Numbered from the stretch's first letter, positions 6,997 through 15,988 are shown. The stretch: 35,185 nt of DNA from Alkalihalobacillus deserti (GCF_020734105.1 NZ_JAJAFR010000027.1:1-35185), one strand, 5' to 3'. Notes: a model not told the origin generated them from the sequence alone. Numbers and translations are program-made.

Positions 6997-8637
6997 TTAC
7001 ATCATGCCGCCCATTCCACCCATTCCGCCCATGCCGCCCATGTCAGGCATGCCGCCGCCAGCGTTTTCTTCTGGCTTGTCAGCGATAACAGCTTCAGTAG
7101 TTAGGAACATAGCCGATACACTTGCTGCGTGTTGAAGTGCAGAACGTGTAACTTTAGTTGGGTCAACGATACCCGCTTCAACCATATTTACCCACTCGCC
7201 AGTTGCAGCGTTGAAACCAATGCCAATCGCTTCGCCTTTAAGACGCTCAACGATAACAGAACCTTCAAGACCAGCGTTGTGTGCAATTTGACGAACTGGC
7301 TCTTCAAGAGCACGCAAGACAATGTTCACACCTGTTGCTTCGTCGCCGTCGGCTTGAACTGCTTGAACCGCTTTGAGTACGTTTACAAGTGCCGTACCAC
7401 CACCAGCTACGATACCTTCTTCAACTGCAGCACGAGTAGAGTTTAGGGCATCTTCAATGCGAAGTTTACGCTCTTTTAATTCTGTTTCAGTAGCCGCACC
7501 AACTTTAAGAACCGCAACACCACCAGCTAGTTTAGCAAGGCGCTCTTGAAGCTTTTCCTTGTCAAACTCAGAAGTTGTATCTTCAAGTTGAGCTTTAATT
7601 TGGTTAACACGAGCTGAAATTTGAGCCGTGTCACCAGAACCTTCAACAATTGTTGTGTTTTCTTTTGTCACAACGACTTTACTAGCACGACCAAGTTGAG
7701 AGATATTAGCAGACTTAAGGTCAAGACCTAAATCTTCTGTAATTACTTCTCCACCTGTAAGTGTAGCAATATCTTCAAGCATTGCTTTACGACGGTCACC
7801 AAATCCTGGAGCTTTAACAGCTACAGCATTGAATGTACCACGTAACTTGTTTACAACAAGTGTTGCAAGAGCTTCACCTTCAACATCTTCAGCGATGATT
7901 AGGATTGGACGACCTTGTTGAACCACTTGCTCAAGAACAGGAAGAACTTCTTGGATGTTAGAAATCTTCTTGTCTGTGATAAGAATATAAGGGTTTTCAA
8001 GAACTGCTTCCATCTTATCTGAGTCAGTTACCATATAAGGAGATGAATACCCACGGTCGAATTGCATACCTTCTACAACTTCAAGCTCTGTTGAGAAACC
8101 TTTAGATTCTTCAATTGTGATAACACCGTCATTACCAACACGATCCATTGCCTCAGCAATGATTTCCCCAACTTCATTGTCAGAAGCAGAAATAGCCGCC
8201 ACTTGTGCAATTGAAGCTTTTCCTTCAATTGGCTTCGAGATGTTTCTTAATTCTGCAACAGCAGCAGCTGTTGCTTTTTCGATCCCTTTACGGATAACCA
8301 TTGGGTTAGCACCAGAAGTAACGTTCTTAAGACCTTCACGAATCATTGCTTGAGCAAGAACCGTTGCAGTAGTAGTACCGTCACCTGCGATGTCATTTGT
8401 TTTACTAGCTACTTCAGCAACAAGCTTTGCACCCATGTTTTCAAATGCATCTTCAAGTTCAATTTCTTTTGCAATCGTTACACCGTCATTTGTAATTAAT
8501 GGTGAACCGAATTTCTTTTCAAGAACCACGTTACGTCCTTTTGGTCCAAGCGTAACTTTCACAGCGTTCGCAAGTGCATCTACACCACGAAGCATAGAAC
8601 GACGAGCGTCTTCACTAAACTTAATATCTTTAGCCAT
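6997..8637 (-). CDS. groEL: Chaperonin GroEL (Hsp60), 546 aa
   Basis: It is the ATP-driven 14-mer folding chamber that works with GroES in the cytoplasm. The full-length sequence is intact: MAKDIKFSEDARRSML at the start, the ATP site VTLGPKGRNVVL and GDGTTTATVLA (residues about 29-95), the GroES/substrate-binding apical domain, and the GGM-repeat tail GMGGMGGMGGMM. A good SD precedes the ATG. It is the second gene of groES-groEL, 55 bp after groES, under a CIRCE operator (9014-9040). Its 3' end faces a broken integrase, and the usual strong terminator appears weakened. Confidence 0.99.
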   Translation of the reverse strand: MAKDIKFSEDARRSMLRGVDALANAVKVTLGPKGRNVVLEKKFGSPLITNDGVTIAKEIELEDAFENMGAKLVAEVASKTNDIAGDGTTTATVLAQAMIREGLKNVTSGANPMVIRKGIEKATAAAVAELRNISKPIEGKASIAQVAAISASDNEVGEIIAEAMDRVGNDGVITIEESKGFSTELEVVEGMQFDRGYSSPYMVTDSDKMEAVLENPYILITDKKISNIQEVLPVLEQVVQQGRPILIIAEDVEGEALATLVVNKLRGTFNAVAVKAPGFGDRRKAMLEDIATLTGGEVITEDLGLDLKSANISQLGRASKVVVTKENTTIVEGSGDTAQISARVNQIKAQLEDTTSEFDKEKLQERLAKLAGGVAVLKVGAATETELKERKLRIEDALNSTRAAVEEGIVAGGGTALVNVLKAVQAVQADGDEATGVNIVLRALEEPVRQIAHNAGLEGSVIVERLKGEAIGIGFNAATGEWVNMVEAGIVDPTKVTRSALQHAASVSAMFLTTEAVIADKPEENAGGGMPDMGGMGGMGGMGGMM

Positions 8638-8691
8638 GGTATTACCTCCTAGTATTTTTTTAATATATGTAGAGTCTAAAACTCAGATTGG

Positions 8692-8976
8692 TTAAGCAAT
8701 AACAGCAAGAATATCGCTTTCGCGTAAGATTAAATATTCTTTTCCTTCAAACTTCACTTCAGTACCTGCATACTTTGAGAAGATAATTGTATTTCCTTCA
8801 CTAACTTCAGGGGCAATGCGCTCGCCATTTTCTGTCACACGACCAGAACCAACAGCAACCACTTTACCTTCTTGAGGCTTTTCCTTTGCAGAATCTGGTA
8901 ATACAATCCCGCTTGCAGTTTTTTCCTCTGATTCAACTAATTCAATAACAACACGATCACCTAACGGCTTTAACAA
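8692..8976 (-). CDS. groES: Co-chaperonin GroES (Hsp10), 94 aa
   Basis: It forms the seven-membered lid of GroEL. The sequence shows MLKPLGDRVVIE at the start, the mobile loop EEKTASGIVLPDSAKEKPQ (about residues 17-35), and the C-terminal GKEYLILRESDILAVI. I place the start at the TTG at 8976 because AAGGAGG lies nine bases before it and the protein then begins with the usual MLKPLGDR. The in-frame GTG three codons earlier overlaps the SD. It is the first gene of the HrcA-controlled groESL operon. Confidence 0.98.
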   Translation of the reverse strand: MLKPLGDRVVIELVESEEKTASGIVLPDSAKEKPQEGKVVAVGSGRVTENGERIAPEVSEGNTIIFSKYAGTEVKFEGKEYLILRESDILAVIA

Positions 8977-9013
8977 AGAAAACACCCTCCTTCAAGTTTT
9001 ACACATTTTATTA

Positions 9014-9040
9014 TTAGCACTCGACTCTAACGAGTGCTAA
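9014..9040 (-). promoter_or_regulatory. CIRCE operator of groESL (HrcA site)
   Basis: A perfect TTAGCACTC-N9-GAGTGCTAA inverted repeat in the leader of groES. It is the binding site of the heat-shock repressor HrcA. Confidence 0.98.
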
Positions 9041-9050
9041 TACATTTCTT

Positions 9051-9079
9051 ATAATAATAATAACTGGATAGATTTGCAA
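9051..9079 (-). promoter_or_regulatory. Sigma-A promoter of groESL
   Basis: On the minus strand TTGCAA (9079-9074), a 17-bp spacer and TATTAT (9056-9051) stand directly upstream of the CIRCE element. This is the classical arrangement for HrcA control. Confidence 0.8.
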
Positions 9080-9316
9080 GTGTTTTGTAAAAAAAAAATT
9101 TATATCTGAAAAACGTTTACATTTTACAGGTACTTGAAATTAAATTGTTACGCCAATATATGAAGCTTAACTCCGCCTTAACTATTTCATAAAGTCTGTA
9201 TTTGTTACATAACGTAGTAAGACAAGTTCAAACCTTCTTTATCATACCCAAAAAGATTAACTCTATTCATTATTTCGAGACCGATTCAAGGCTTTCCTTC
9301 AGCTTTTCTAGAATAC

Positions 9317-9330
9317 TTATGTTAAAATAT
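9317..9330 (+). promoter_or_regulatory. Possible extended -10 promoter for ydiL-ydiK
   Basis: The sequence TATGTTAAAAT contains an extended -10 (TGTTAAAAT, with the -10 at 9323-9328) about 48 bp before the ydiL start. No good -35 box lies 17 bp upstream. The rest of the 9,080-9,320 interval shows nothing else I can name. Confidence 0.4.
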
Positions 9331-9375
9331 GTTGATGAAAATTTTACATTACCTTTAATAAAGGAGCTTTGTACA

Positions 9376-10098
9376 TTGAATAAACATTATTGGTGGATTC
9401 TAATTACATATGCACTTATGCAACTGTCTGCTATTGCCGGAATGCCTCTTCTAGTATCACTTGGTGTAGAATTGGAACGAATCCCTGGAATTTGGAGCAT
9501 GTTCAGTTTTACGATTGCATTAATCATCATTGTTTTTCTCCTGAGACCAGATATAAGAAACAGACATGCTCGTGCAGGGCGTTCAACAAGAGGTGAAGCG
9601 GTTCGCTGGGCAATTATAGGGGTGTTTCTTGTATTTGCTGCTCAATATGTAGCTGCATTGATCGAAATGTTTGTACTTGGTATCGAACCAGGTTCTGAAA
9701 ACACAGAAACGATTGTAGAATTCGCTAAAGCTTTTCCGGCCTTTATCCTTGTTATTTCCGTTATAGGCCCGATCCTTGAAGAAATTGTGTTTCGCTTAGT
9801 CATTTTCGGAGCACTCTATAAAAGATTCGGTTTCTGGATTGCAGGATTCGCTAGTTCCTTAGTATTCGCTGCGGTTCATATGGACTTTACACACTTACTT
9901 GTTTATACAGCAATGGGATTCGTCTTTGCATTCTTATACGTGAAAACAGGAAGGATTCTTGTACCAATTATAGCCCATGTTGCATTAAATCTTTTTGTCG
10001 CAATTGTAAATGTTCTACTTGCTGATAAACTCGAGGATTTATTGGAGCAACTTGAGCAGATACAACAATCAATCATCATATTTGGAGGATTATTATGA
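9376..10098 (+). CDS. ydiL: CPBP-family intramembrane metalloprotease YdiL, 240 aa
   Basis: It is a polytopic membrane protein of the CAAX protease/bacteriocin-processing (Abi) family. The family motifs are in order: EEIVFR (Glu-Glu pair), the second His in FAAVHMDFTHLL, and HVALNLF near the C terminus. The start is TTG at 9376, nine bases behind AAGGAG, giving MNKHYWWILITYALMQ. From memory this matches B. subtilis YdiL in sequence and in its place beside groESL, transcribed away from it. It overlaps ydiK by four bases (ATGA). Substrate unknown. Confidence 0.93.
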   Translation: MNKHYWWILITYALMQLSAIAGMPLLVSLGVELERIPGIWSMFSFTIALIIIVFLLRPDIRNRHARAGRSTRGEAVRWAIIGVFLVFAAQYVAALIEMFVLGIEPGSENTETIVEFAKAFPAFILVISVIGPILEEIVFRLVIFGALYKRFGFWIAGFASSLVFAAVHMDFTHLLVYTAMGFVFAFLYVKTGRILVPIIAHVALNLFVAIVNVLLADKLEDLLEQLEQIQQSIIIFGGLL

Positions 10099-10313
10099 GA
10101 GCATCTCCCATTACAATGGCTCTCCTTTATTTTTCCATAGGGGTGTTACTCATCTTTTTTGCGATTCAAAACGTGAGCACCTCCGGATGGAATTTTTGGA
10201 GCTATTTAATTATCTCTTTTGCAGCCATCGACTTTATGATTGCTTATCGCTTTTATCGATTACGTCGTGTCATTAAGCAATTACAAAATCAAAAGAAAAA
10301 GAAAAAGGACTAA
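10095..10313 (+). CDS. ydiK: Small two-helix membrane protein YdiK, 72 aa
   Basis: Two hydrophobic segments (about residues 8-25 and 33-52) are followed by a strongly basic tail ending KKKKKD. The ATG overlaps the ydiL stop (ATGA), and GGAGG sits six bases upstream, so it is translationally coupled to ydiL. Size and position match the DUF4305 protein YdiK beside YdiL in B. subtilis. Function is not known to me; a partner of the CPBP protease is a reasonable guess from the coupling alone. Confidence 0.88.
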   Translation: MRASPITMALLYFSIGVLLIFFAIQNVSTSGWNFWSYLIISFAAIDFMIAYRFYRLRRVIKQLQNQKKKKKD

Positions 10314-10315
10314 TA

Positions 10316-10357
10316 GAGCTGTTCAAAAAGGGCGATCTTCCCTTTTTGAACAAGCTC
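10316..10357 (+). terminator. Long hairpin after ydiK
   Basis: GAGCT plus GTTCAAAAAGGG (10316-10332) pairs with CCCTTTTTGAAC plus AAGCTC (10340-10357) around a 7-nt loop. It starts 3 bp after the ydiK stop. No T run follows directly, so it may act as a terminator or be the end of the neighbouring ISL3 relic. Confidence 0.55.
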
Positions 10358-10579
10358 GAATAATAAAAGTCTGTCGCTAAGCTTATAACGTTGAGCTTTT
10401 GCGAAAGCCTTTTGACTATGCTGAAGGTAAAAAAATTTTAGCCGTAAATAGTTCAATACTTTCCATCTCGGCGTTTACTTTAAGCCCTTTGTGGTGGAGC
10501 ACTAAGCTTAACTTTCCTCCACCTTAGCTCATCGGAAATAAAAAAATTGCTGATTTCTTTTTTAATCAAAGTAAAGCTA

Positions 10580-11120
10580 ATTAAAGGTAAACTATTCAAA
10601 GTCTCTTTTGCCAATTTTGAAACGTCTTTTTTGATTGGAGACACTCTGTTATTTCTTCTTCTTCAACTCGTTGATAGAATCGGCAAAGTTCCTCTTTTAC
10701 ACATTCCATTGCGTTTTCCCTTGTTCTTTAGCGAGTGAAAATCATTTATTGTAGTCGTCTTTTAGTTCATATGCTCTCTTCAATTCCCCTGACATAGCCA
10801 AGTATCGTTCTAAGTACTAACGACCCTCTTCGGTCAATTTCTTACTATTTTTGTGAAAGACACATCTCATCCGTTTACATTTCTTTCGTTCAAACATAGA
10901 TTGTTCAAATACGCGATCTAACACCCAGTAAATGTACCGACAAAAGTGAAAGCGAATCAGCTACAACCACTGGGCTCCCTAAGGCTTTTTGTACAGCTGA
11001 TTTAAAAACTGGACTCATATCCATAATGACCACTTCTACCTTCGCCCCTCGTTGACGCGAGTATTCCTTAATTGTCTTTAAAGAGCCGATAACAATCATT
11101 TCAAGGATAGAAGAAACCAA
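10580..11120 (-). pseudogene. ISL3-family transposase relic
   Basis: On the minus strand the frame from 11120 reads VEVVIMDMSPVFKSAVQKALGSPVVVAD. This is the DDE-region signature of ISL3 transposases (MDMSxxFKxAV with the catalytic Asp, then VVAD). It then shifts frame: RFHFCRYIYWVLDRVFEQ is read in the next frame. Later fragments are recognisable between stops (ELKRAYELKDDYN and VKEELCRFYQRVEEE). Start and C terminus are missing. The relic begins exactly against the tat operon terminator. The flank at 10,358-10,580 is probably decayed IS sequence too. Confidence 0.75.
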
Positions 11121-11156
11121 AAAAAGAGATACAAACCGTTTAAAGTTTGTATCTCT
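11121..11156 (-). terminator. Terminator of the tatA-tatC operon
   Basis: A perfect 12-bp stem (11125-11136 with 11145-11156) and, on the minus strand, a run of seven T directly after it. It lies 12 bp past the tatC stop. Confidence 0.9.
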
Positions 11157-11168
11157 ACCTGTTAATTC

Positions 11169-11921
11169 TTACTTATCAACGCCTGCCTCACGTTCTTTTT
11201 CTGCTTTTTGTACTTTACGATAAGTGAGATACGATACCCAAATACTAAATTCGTACAAGAGTAACATAGGCACTGTCACCATCAAATGAGAGATGACTTC
11301 TGGTGGTGTGATGAAACCCGCTAGAACTAATAACACAAAGTAAGCAATTTTTCGAATCTGAGATAAGAAGCTTGGTGTGATAATCCCTAATCGTGTTAGA
11401 AACATCACGACAACTGGCAACTGAAAAAGGATGCCAAATGGGAGTGTAATCTGAAATAAAAAAGAGAAGTATTCATTTACCCCATATTGTTCGGTAATTC
11501 CTAAGCTACCTGCTAAATTTCCCATAAATTGAATAATGTAAGGAAATAGTATGAAATAGGAAAAGGCAAGACCTGTTATAAATAAAATAAAGGCAAACGG
11601 AATATAAGCGAGTGTTGCTTTCTGCTCTTTCTCATGCAAACCCGGTCTAATAAAAGCCCATAATTGATACATGATAACTGGAAACGTAAAAATAAGTCCG
11701 ATCGAAACGGCAAATGTCATAAAAATTCGGATTGGATCCGTCATTTTAAACGCATTCATTGGTAAGTCCTGTGCCGTTGGCGTGCTTTGTAAATACATAA
11801 TAAGTGGTTTCGCTAAAAAAAAGCCGGCGATTAGTGCCACCGTGAAAAAGATGAGCGATATGACTATTCTTCGTCTCAATTCCACTATATGCTCCATCAC
11901 CGACATGTCTCTTTGTTCCAT
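11169..11921 (-). CDS. tatC: Twin-arginine translocase subunit TatC, 250 aa
   Basis: It is a polytopic membrane protein that recognises twin-arginine signal peptides and recruits TatA. The N-terminal family block MSVMEHIVELRRRI is present, followed by six hydrophobic segments, the F-R-P-G-L-H block in AFIRPGLHEKEQ, and GFITPPEVISHLMVTVPMLLLYE. Length is usual for Gram-positive TatC. GGAAGGG precedes the ATG by seven bases. It follows tatA by 17 bp and ends at a strong terminator. By position next to rex and ydiK it is the equivalent of tatCy. Confidence 0.97.
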   Translation of the reverse strand: MEQRDMSVMEHIVELRRRIVISLIFFTVALIAGFFLAKPLIMYLQSTPTAQDLPMNAFKMTDPIRIFMTFAVSIGLIFTFPVIMYQLWAFIRPGLHEKEQKATLAYIPFAFILFITGLAFSYFILFPYIIQFMGNLAGSLGITEQYGVNEYFSFLFQITLPFGILFQLPVVVMFLTRLGIITPSFLSQIRKIAYFVLLVLAGFITPPEVISHLMVTVPMLLLYEFSIWVSYLTYRKVQKAEKEREAGVDK

Positions 11922-11938
11922 TTATAGACCCTTCCTAC

Positions 11939-12118
11939 TTAGGCTTTGTCATTTTCTTTTTTTTTGTCTTCATCATCATCTGCTAAGCCCTTTGTTGCAT
12001 GCTTGAATTCACGCAATGTGTTTCCAGCTGCTTTTCCTAGCTCTGGAAGTTTCTTTGGTCCAAATATTAATAATGCAACTAGTGCGATAATGGCAATACT
12101 ACCTGCTCCTAAACCCAT
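11939..12118 (-). CDS. tatA: Twin-arginine translocase subunit TatA, 59 aa
   Basis: It is the pore-forming partner of TatC. One N-terminal membrane helix (GSIAIIALVALLIF), the FGPKKLPELG hinge, an amphipathic helix (AGNTLREFKHATKGL) and a charged tail (DDDEDKKKENDK) are all present. The start is the ATG at 12118, eight bases behind AAGGAGG, giving MGLGAGS; an in-frame TTG seven codons upstream lies before the SD. It matches TatAy of B. subtilis closely. Own promoter at 12149-12177. Confidence 0.97.
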   Translation of the reverse strand: MGLGAGSIAIIALVALLIFGPKKLPELGKAAGNTLREFKHATKGLADDDEDKKKENDKA

Positions 12119-12148
12119 AGGAAGCACCTCCTTGTCCAACTATCTGTT

Positions 12149-12177
12149 ATTATAGAGTGTATTTAAAAAGATGGCAA
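12149..12177 (-). promoter_or_regulatory. Sigma-A promoter of tatA-tatC
   Basis: On the minus strand TTGCCA (12177-12172), a 17-bp spacer and a perfect TATAAT (12154-12149) precede tatA by about 30 bp. Confidence 0.8.
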
Positions 12178-12248
12178 TGACTCTACATATTAACTTATTG
12201 ATCCAATTCTGTTCACAAGGTAAAAACCAACTTTTCAAACAATTTCTC

Positions 12249-12884
12249 TTATACTGGATAATGCTTCAGAAAATAAACCAATGATTGTAACTCAACTGAC
12301 AAATCAATATGGTGAACACGAACTGTATCCGGCACATCAAGTCTGGCTGGTGTAAAGTTTAATATCGCTTTTATTCCAGCATCTACCAATTGGTCAGCAA
12401 TCTTTTGTGCCTGAGCTGAAGGTACAGTCAAAATTGCTACTGTTACCTCTTGATTAATGGTTTCTTTTAGATCCTTCCAGTGATAAATCTGTACTCCGCC
12501 GACTTCACTCCCTATTTTACTTTCATCTACGTCAAAAGCCATGACGATTTGTGTATTATTGTTTTTCGAGAAGTTATAGTGTAAAAATGCTGTGCCTAAA
12601 TTTCCGACACCTACAAGAATGACTTTGGTTAATTCATCCTGATCAAGCGTTTTACGAAAAAAAGAAAGTAAGTAATTCACATTATATCCATACCCTTTTT
12701 TTCCAAGTGCTCCAAAATAAGAAAAATCTCTTCGAATCGTAGCAGAATCGACTTTCACAGCCTCACTTAATTCTGTTGACGACACTCGTTGCTTTCCTGA
12801 GGCAGAGAGATTTTCCAGAAATCTATAGTAAAGTGGTAAACGCTTTGCTGTTGCTTGCGGAATCTTAGTTGGTTCACTTTTCAT
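12249..12884 (-). CDS. rex: Redox-sensing transcriptional repressor Rex, 211 aa
   Basis: It represses anaerobic and fermentative genes and leaves DNA when NADH rises. The N-terminal winged helix (residues 1-80) contains RVSSTELSEAVKVDSATIRRDFSYFG. The Rossmann domain has the dinucleotide motif VGVGNLGTAFL (about 91-101), and a C-terminal swapped helix ends SLVYFLKHYPV. Length is standard. It lies 130 bp upstream of tatA in the same direction and is divergent from ydiF. A perfect Rex half-site (TTGTGAAATA) lies on the minus strand near 12943-12952 in the shared promoter region, but the other half is poor, so autoregulation is only possible. Confidence 0.97.
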   Translation of the reverse strand: MKSEPTKIPQATAKRLPLYYRFLENLSASGKQRVSSTELSEAVKVDSATIRRDFSYFGALGKKGYGYNVNYLLSFFRKTLDQDELTKVILVGVGNLGTAFLHYNFSKNNNTQIVMAFDVDESKIGSEVGGVQIYHWKDLKETINQEVTVAILTVPSAQAQKIADQLVDAGIKAILNFTPARLDVPDTVRVHHIDLSVELQSLVYFLKHYPV

Positions 12885-12988
12885 CCGATTGCCTCCCTTA
12901 ACCGCCTGTCCTAGTTGGAACTCTAACGTACTTATATTCTACACTATTTCACAAAGATTGTAATCGTTTTACCTGAGTGTTCATTAAG

Positions 12989-13017
12989 TTGTTGAAAGCT
13001 TCAAACTGCGATACACT
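12989..13017 (+). promoter_or_regulatory. Sigma-A promoter of ydiF
   Basis: TTGTTG (12989-12994), a 17-bp spacer and TACACT (13012-13017) precede the ydiF ATG by about 43 bp. It lies in the intergenic region shared with rex. Confidence 0.6.
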
Positions 13018-13060
13018 TAACCTACATGAAAACTGATTCTAGCAGATAGGAAGGAAACCT

Positions 13061-14986
13061 ATGATTGTCTTACAATGTATTAATATATCAAAGTCATTCG
13101 GTGTTGATCCCATTCTAACAAATATCAAACTCGATATCCAAACGGGTGAACGTATTGCACTAGTAGGAAGAAATGGTGCTGGCAAATCGACGCTTCTTAA
13201 AATAATTGCCGGTCAACTTTCTTTCGATAGTGGACAGCTGATGATTCCAAAGGGGATTGAGCTTGGTTATTTAGCTCAAAATACGGGGCTCGAATCAAAT
13301 TTATCGATTTGGGAAGAAATGCTAACCGTGTTCAAGCCTCTTCAAAAAATGGAACAAAAAATTCATGAAATGGAACATCAAATGTCTAATCGAGATTTAC
13401 TAGCCAATCAAACAAAATATGAGAAATTACTGAAAGAATATGATCAACTTCAACTGACTTTTAAAGATCAGGGTGGCTACCAATATGAAGCCGACATTCG
13501 TGGCGTATTATCAGGAATGAACTTTGCGGACTTTGATTATCACACGAAGATATCAACTTTAAGTGGCGGACAGAAAACGAGACTAGCACTTGCCAAACTC
13601 CTGCTGACAAAGCCTGACATTCTTGTGTTAGATGAGCCGACCAACCACCTAGACATCGCTACATTAACTTGGCTTGAGCAATATTTAGTTTCTTATAAAG
13701 GCGCGATCTTGATTGTCTCTCATGATCGCTATTTTCTAGATAAAATTGTGACAGAGGTCGTTGAGATTTCCAGAACGAAATCAACGAAGTATCCTGGTAA
13801 CTATAGCTCTTACCTTGATGAAAAAGCTAAACGATATGATCAAGAATTAAAGCAATTTGAGAGACAGCAGGATGAAGTCGCTAAACTTGAGGATTTCATT
13901 CAACGAAATCTAGCAAGAGCATCAACCACAAAACGTGCTCAAAGCAGACGAAAGCAGCTCGAACGAATGACTTTACTTGATCGGCCTGCCGGCTCAGAAA
14001 AGTCTGCCTCCTTTTCATTTGACATTAAACGTCAAAGCGGTAATGAGGTCCTCCGTGTTCAAGATCTTCATGTCGCGTACGGAGAGGATACGATTTTCAA
14101 GAAACTTACGCTTGCAATTGACAAGGGTGAAAGCATTGCTTTAATCGGCCCAAACGGAGCTGGGAAAACCACTCTTTTAAAGGCGCTTATGAATATGATT
14201 CCCGTAAAAAGCGGTACCGTTAAATTAGGTAGCAATGTGACGGTTGGTTATTACGATCAAGAGCAAGCGAACTTAAAGTCTAATAAGCTCGTTCTTAATG
14301 AGCTATGGGATGATTATTCTCTTGTGCCTGAAAAAGAAATCCGAACCGTTCTCGGCAATTTTCTATTTAGTGGCGATGATGTCTTAAAACCAGTATCTAC
14401 CTTAAGTGGTGGAGAAAAGGCACGACTGGCCTTAGCGAAACTCATGATGCAAAAAGCAAACCTACTCATTCTTGATGAACCGACCAATCACTTGGATCTT
14501 GACGCTAAAGAAATCCTGGAAAATGCCTTAATTGATTATCCTGGAACACTATTATTTGTTTCTCATGATCGTTATTTTCTAAACCGGATTGCAACAAGAA
14601 TGGCCGAGCTTGAAAATGGAGAGATCACTAACTACCTTGGTGATTATGATTATTACATTGAAAAGAAAGATGAAATATTTCAAAGAGAACAGCTTACCCC
14701 TGACGAAAAGGGATCTGGTGAGGCTGAGGGAGACCAGTCCGATAAACGTACCTATGAACTAAATAAAGAAGCAAAAAAAGTAGAACGGCAACGTACTCGA
14801 CGGATTGAAGAAATTGAAACACAAATCGAATCATTAGAAATCACATTAGCTGGAAAAGAAGAAGAACTTTGTGATCCAGCTGTTTATTCTGATCATGAAA
14901 AGGCCCAATTGTTGCAAGCAGAAATCGATGAAGTGAAAAAAACAATCGATACGCTTATGGAAGAATGGGAACAACTTCAAGAATAG
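13061..14986 (+). CDS. ydiF: ABC-F family ATPase YdiF, 641 aa
   Basis: It is a duplicated ABC ATPase without membrane segments, of the ribosome-associated ABC-F type. First domain: Walker A GRNGAGKST (36-44), signature LSGGQKTRLALAKLL, Walker B LVLDEPTNHLD. A charged linker with RNLARASTTKRAQSRRKQLERM follows (the P-site interaction motif region). Second domain: GPNGAGKTT, LSGGEKARLALAKLM, LILDEPTNHLD. A C-terminal coiled coil begins near residue 555. GGAAGG lies upstream of the ATG. Convergent with the next gene. Family members act on ribosomes as translation or resistance factors; the exact role of YdiF is not established from sequence. Confidence 0.95.
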   Translation: MIVLQCINISKSFGVDPILTNIKLDIQTGERIALVGRNGAGKSTLLKIIAGQLSFDSGQLMIPKGIELGYLAQNTGLESNLSIWEEMLTVFKPLQKMEQKIHEMEHQMSNRDLLANQTKYEKLLKEYDQLQLTFKDQGGYQYEADIRGVLSGMNFADFDYHTKISTLSGGQKTRLALAKLLLTKPDILVLDEPTNHLDIATLTWLEQYLVSYKGAILIVSHDRYFLDKIVTEVVEISRTKSTKYPGNYSSYLDEKAKRYDQELKQFERQQDEVAKLEDFIQRNLARASTTKRAQSRRKQLERMTLLDRPAGSEKSASFSFDIKRQSGNEVLRVQDLHVAYGEDTIFKKLTLAIDKGESIALIGPNGAGKTTLLKALMNMIPVKSGTVKLGSNVTVGYYDQEQANLKSNKLVLNELWDDYSLVPEKEIRTVLGNFLFSGDDVLKPVSTLSGGEKARLALAKLMMQKANLLILDEPTNHLDLDAKEILENALIDYPGTLLFVSHDRYFLNRIATRMAELENGEITNYLGDYDYYIEKKDEIFQREQLTPDEKGSGEAEGDQSDKRTYELNKEAKKVERQRTRRIEEIETQIESLEITLAGKEEELCDPAVYSDHEKAQLLQAEIDEVKKTIDTLMEEWEQLQE

Positions 14987-14991
14987 TAGCT

Positions 14992-15025
14992 AGCCTCTTT
15001 ACCTTTGTCCAAGAGTAGAGAGGCT
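14992..15025. terminator. Weak hairpin between convergent genes
   Basis: AGCCTCT (14992-14998) and AGAGGCT (15019-15025) form a 7-bp stem with a 20-nt loop between the ydiF stop and the stop of the opposing MBL gene. There is no clear T run on either strand. A weak bidirectional terminator is possible. Confidence 0.35.
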
Positions 15026-15031
15026 TCATTA

Positions 15032-15988
15032 CTATCGCTTAATTTTTTCAGGTATGATCTTCAAATGCTCTCCATCAGAAACGATAAGTATGTTCCCATA
15101 CATGCTTGTCGCATAAACTTCACTCCCACTTTTTAAATAACGTTCATACACCTTTTTACTTTGAAAAATATTAGCGCTCATCATTGTATAGCTTGGTTTG
15201 ACAGTGTTAATAAATGCTTGCAAAGAGGACGTGCTATCGCCGTGATGAGGAGCATCTAAAACATCGACATCTAACAGGTCTTCCTTTAAGTGAACTAGTT
15301 TTCTTTCTTGTTTCTTATAGATGTCACTTGTAAAAAGAAAGCTATGATTGTTATACGTTAGTTTTATAACTAGGGAAAGGTTATTAATATCCTTAGTCGA
15401 GAGTTTCTTTTCCTTTTTTGCTTTTTCTAATGCCCCATTGCTTGGACTTATGATTTCAACTTCCACGTTTTTCCCAAGCCTAAATCGATCCCCATCCTTT
15501 ACATAGGTTGGCTGGATATTTCGCTCGGTCATTCTGTTCAATAGTGTGGAGTATACTTCGGTTGTATGCGGGAGGTCAGGCATGAGCAACAAGCCAATTT
15601 GTCTTGATTGCAAGATCGTATGGTATCCGCCAATATGATCATGGTGTGGATGCGTCGCAACAGCATAATCAATCTTATTAATAGATAACTGATCTAAATA
15701 CCTGTCCAACTGATCTCCAGTGTCGACCATCCCGGCATCAATTAACATTGTCTGTCCATCTGGACTTTTAATTAAAATCGAATCACCTGATTTTTCATTA
15801 GCCTCTAAATGAAAATACCTAATTTGCAATTTCCCTTGGTGCTGTTCCTTGTTAAATAGTTCATTTCTTCCTATAGACACCTCTTTTTTTCCTGATGTCG
15901 TTATCGCTTTTAAATTTGGACTTATTAAAACCGTTAAACTAATTATTATTAATAACATGAGTGAGACACATAACAACCGTTGAATCAT
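15032..15988 (-). CDS. Membrane-anchored or secreted metallo-beta-lactamase-fold hydrolase, 318 aa
   Basis: An N-terminal hydrophobic segment (LLCVSLMLLIIISLTVLI, residues 4-21) anchors or exports the protein. The MBL core follows: GDSILIKSPDGQTMLIDAG, the metal-binding H-x-H-x-D-H in THPHHDHIGG (near residue 115), LTYNNHSFLFTSD, and DAPHHGD. This pattern matches the C-terminal competence-type MBL domain of ComEC and its stand-alone relatives. No ComEC channel segments are present. The substrate is unknown; nuclease or phosphodiesterase activity is possible by family. It is an insertion relative to the B. subtilis ydiF-tsaD order as I remember it. Confidence 0.9.
   Translation of the reverse strand: MIQRLLCVSLMLLIIISLTVLISPNLKAITTSGKKEVSIGRNELFNKEQHQGKLQIRYFHLEANEKSGDSILIKSPDGQTMLIDAGMVDTGDQLDRYLDQLSINKIDYAVATHPHHDHIGGYHTILQSRQIGLLLMPDLPHTTEVYSTLLNRMTERNIQPTYVKDGDRFRLGKNVEVEIISPSNGALEKAKKEKKLSTKDINNLSLVIKLTYNNHSFLFTSDIYKKQERKLVHLKEDLLDVDVLDAPHHGDSTSSLQAFINTVKPSYTMMSANIFQSKKVYERYLKSGSEVYATSMYGNILIVSDGEHLKIIPEKIKR

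Noticed and set aside
7129..8695. Several long frames antisense to groEL
   Set aside because: They are shadows caused by the codon bias of groEL; no ribosome sites or family similarity.
12935..12960. Rex operator for autoregulation
   Set aside because: Only one half-site (TTGTGAAATA) fits; the other half does not match the consensus, so I do not list it as an operator.
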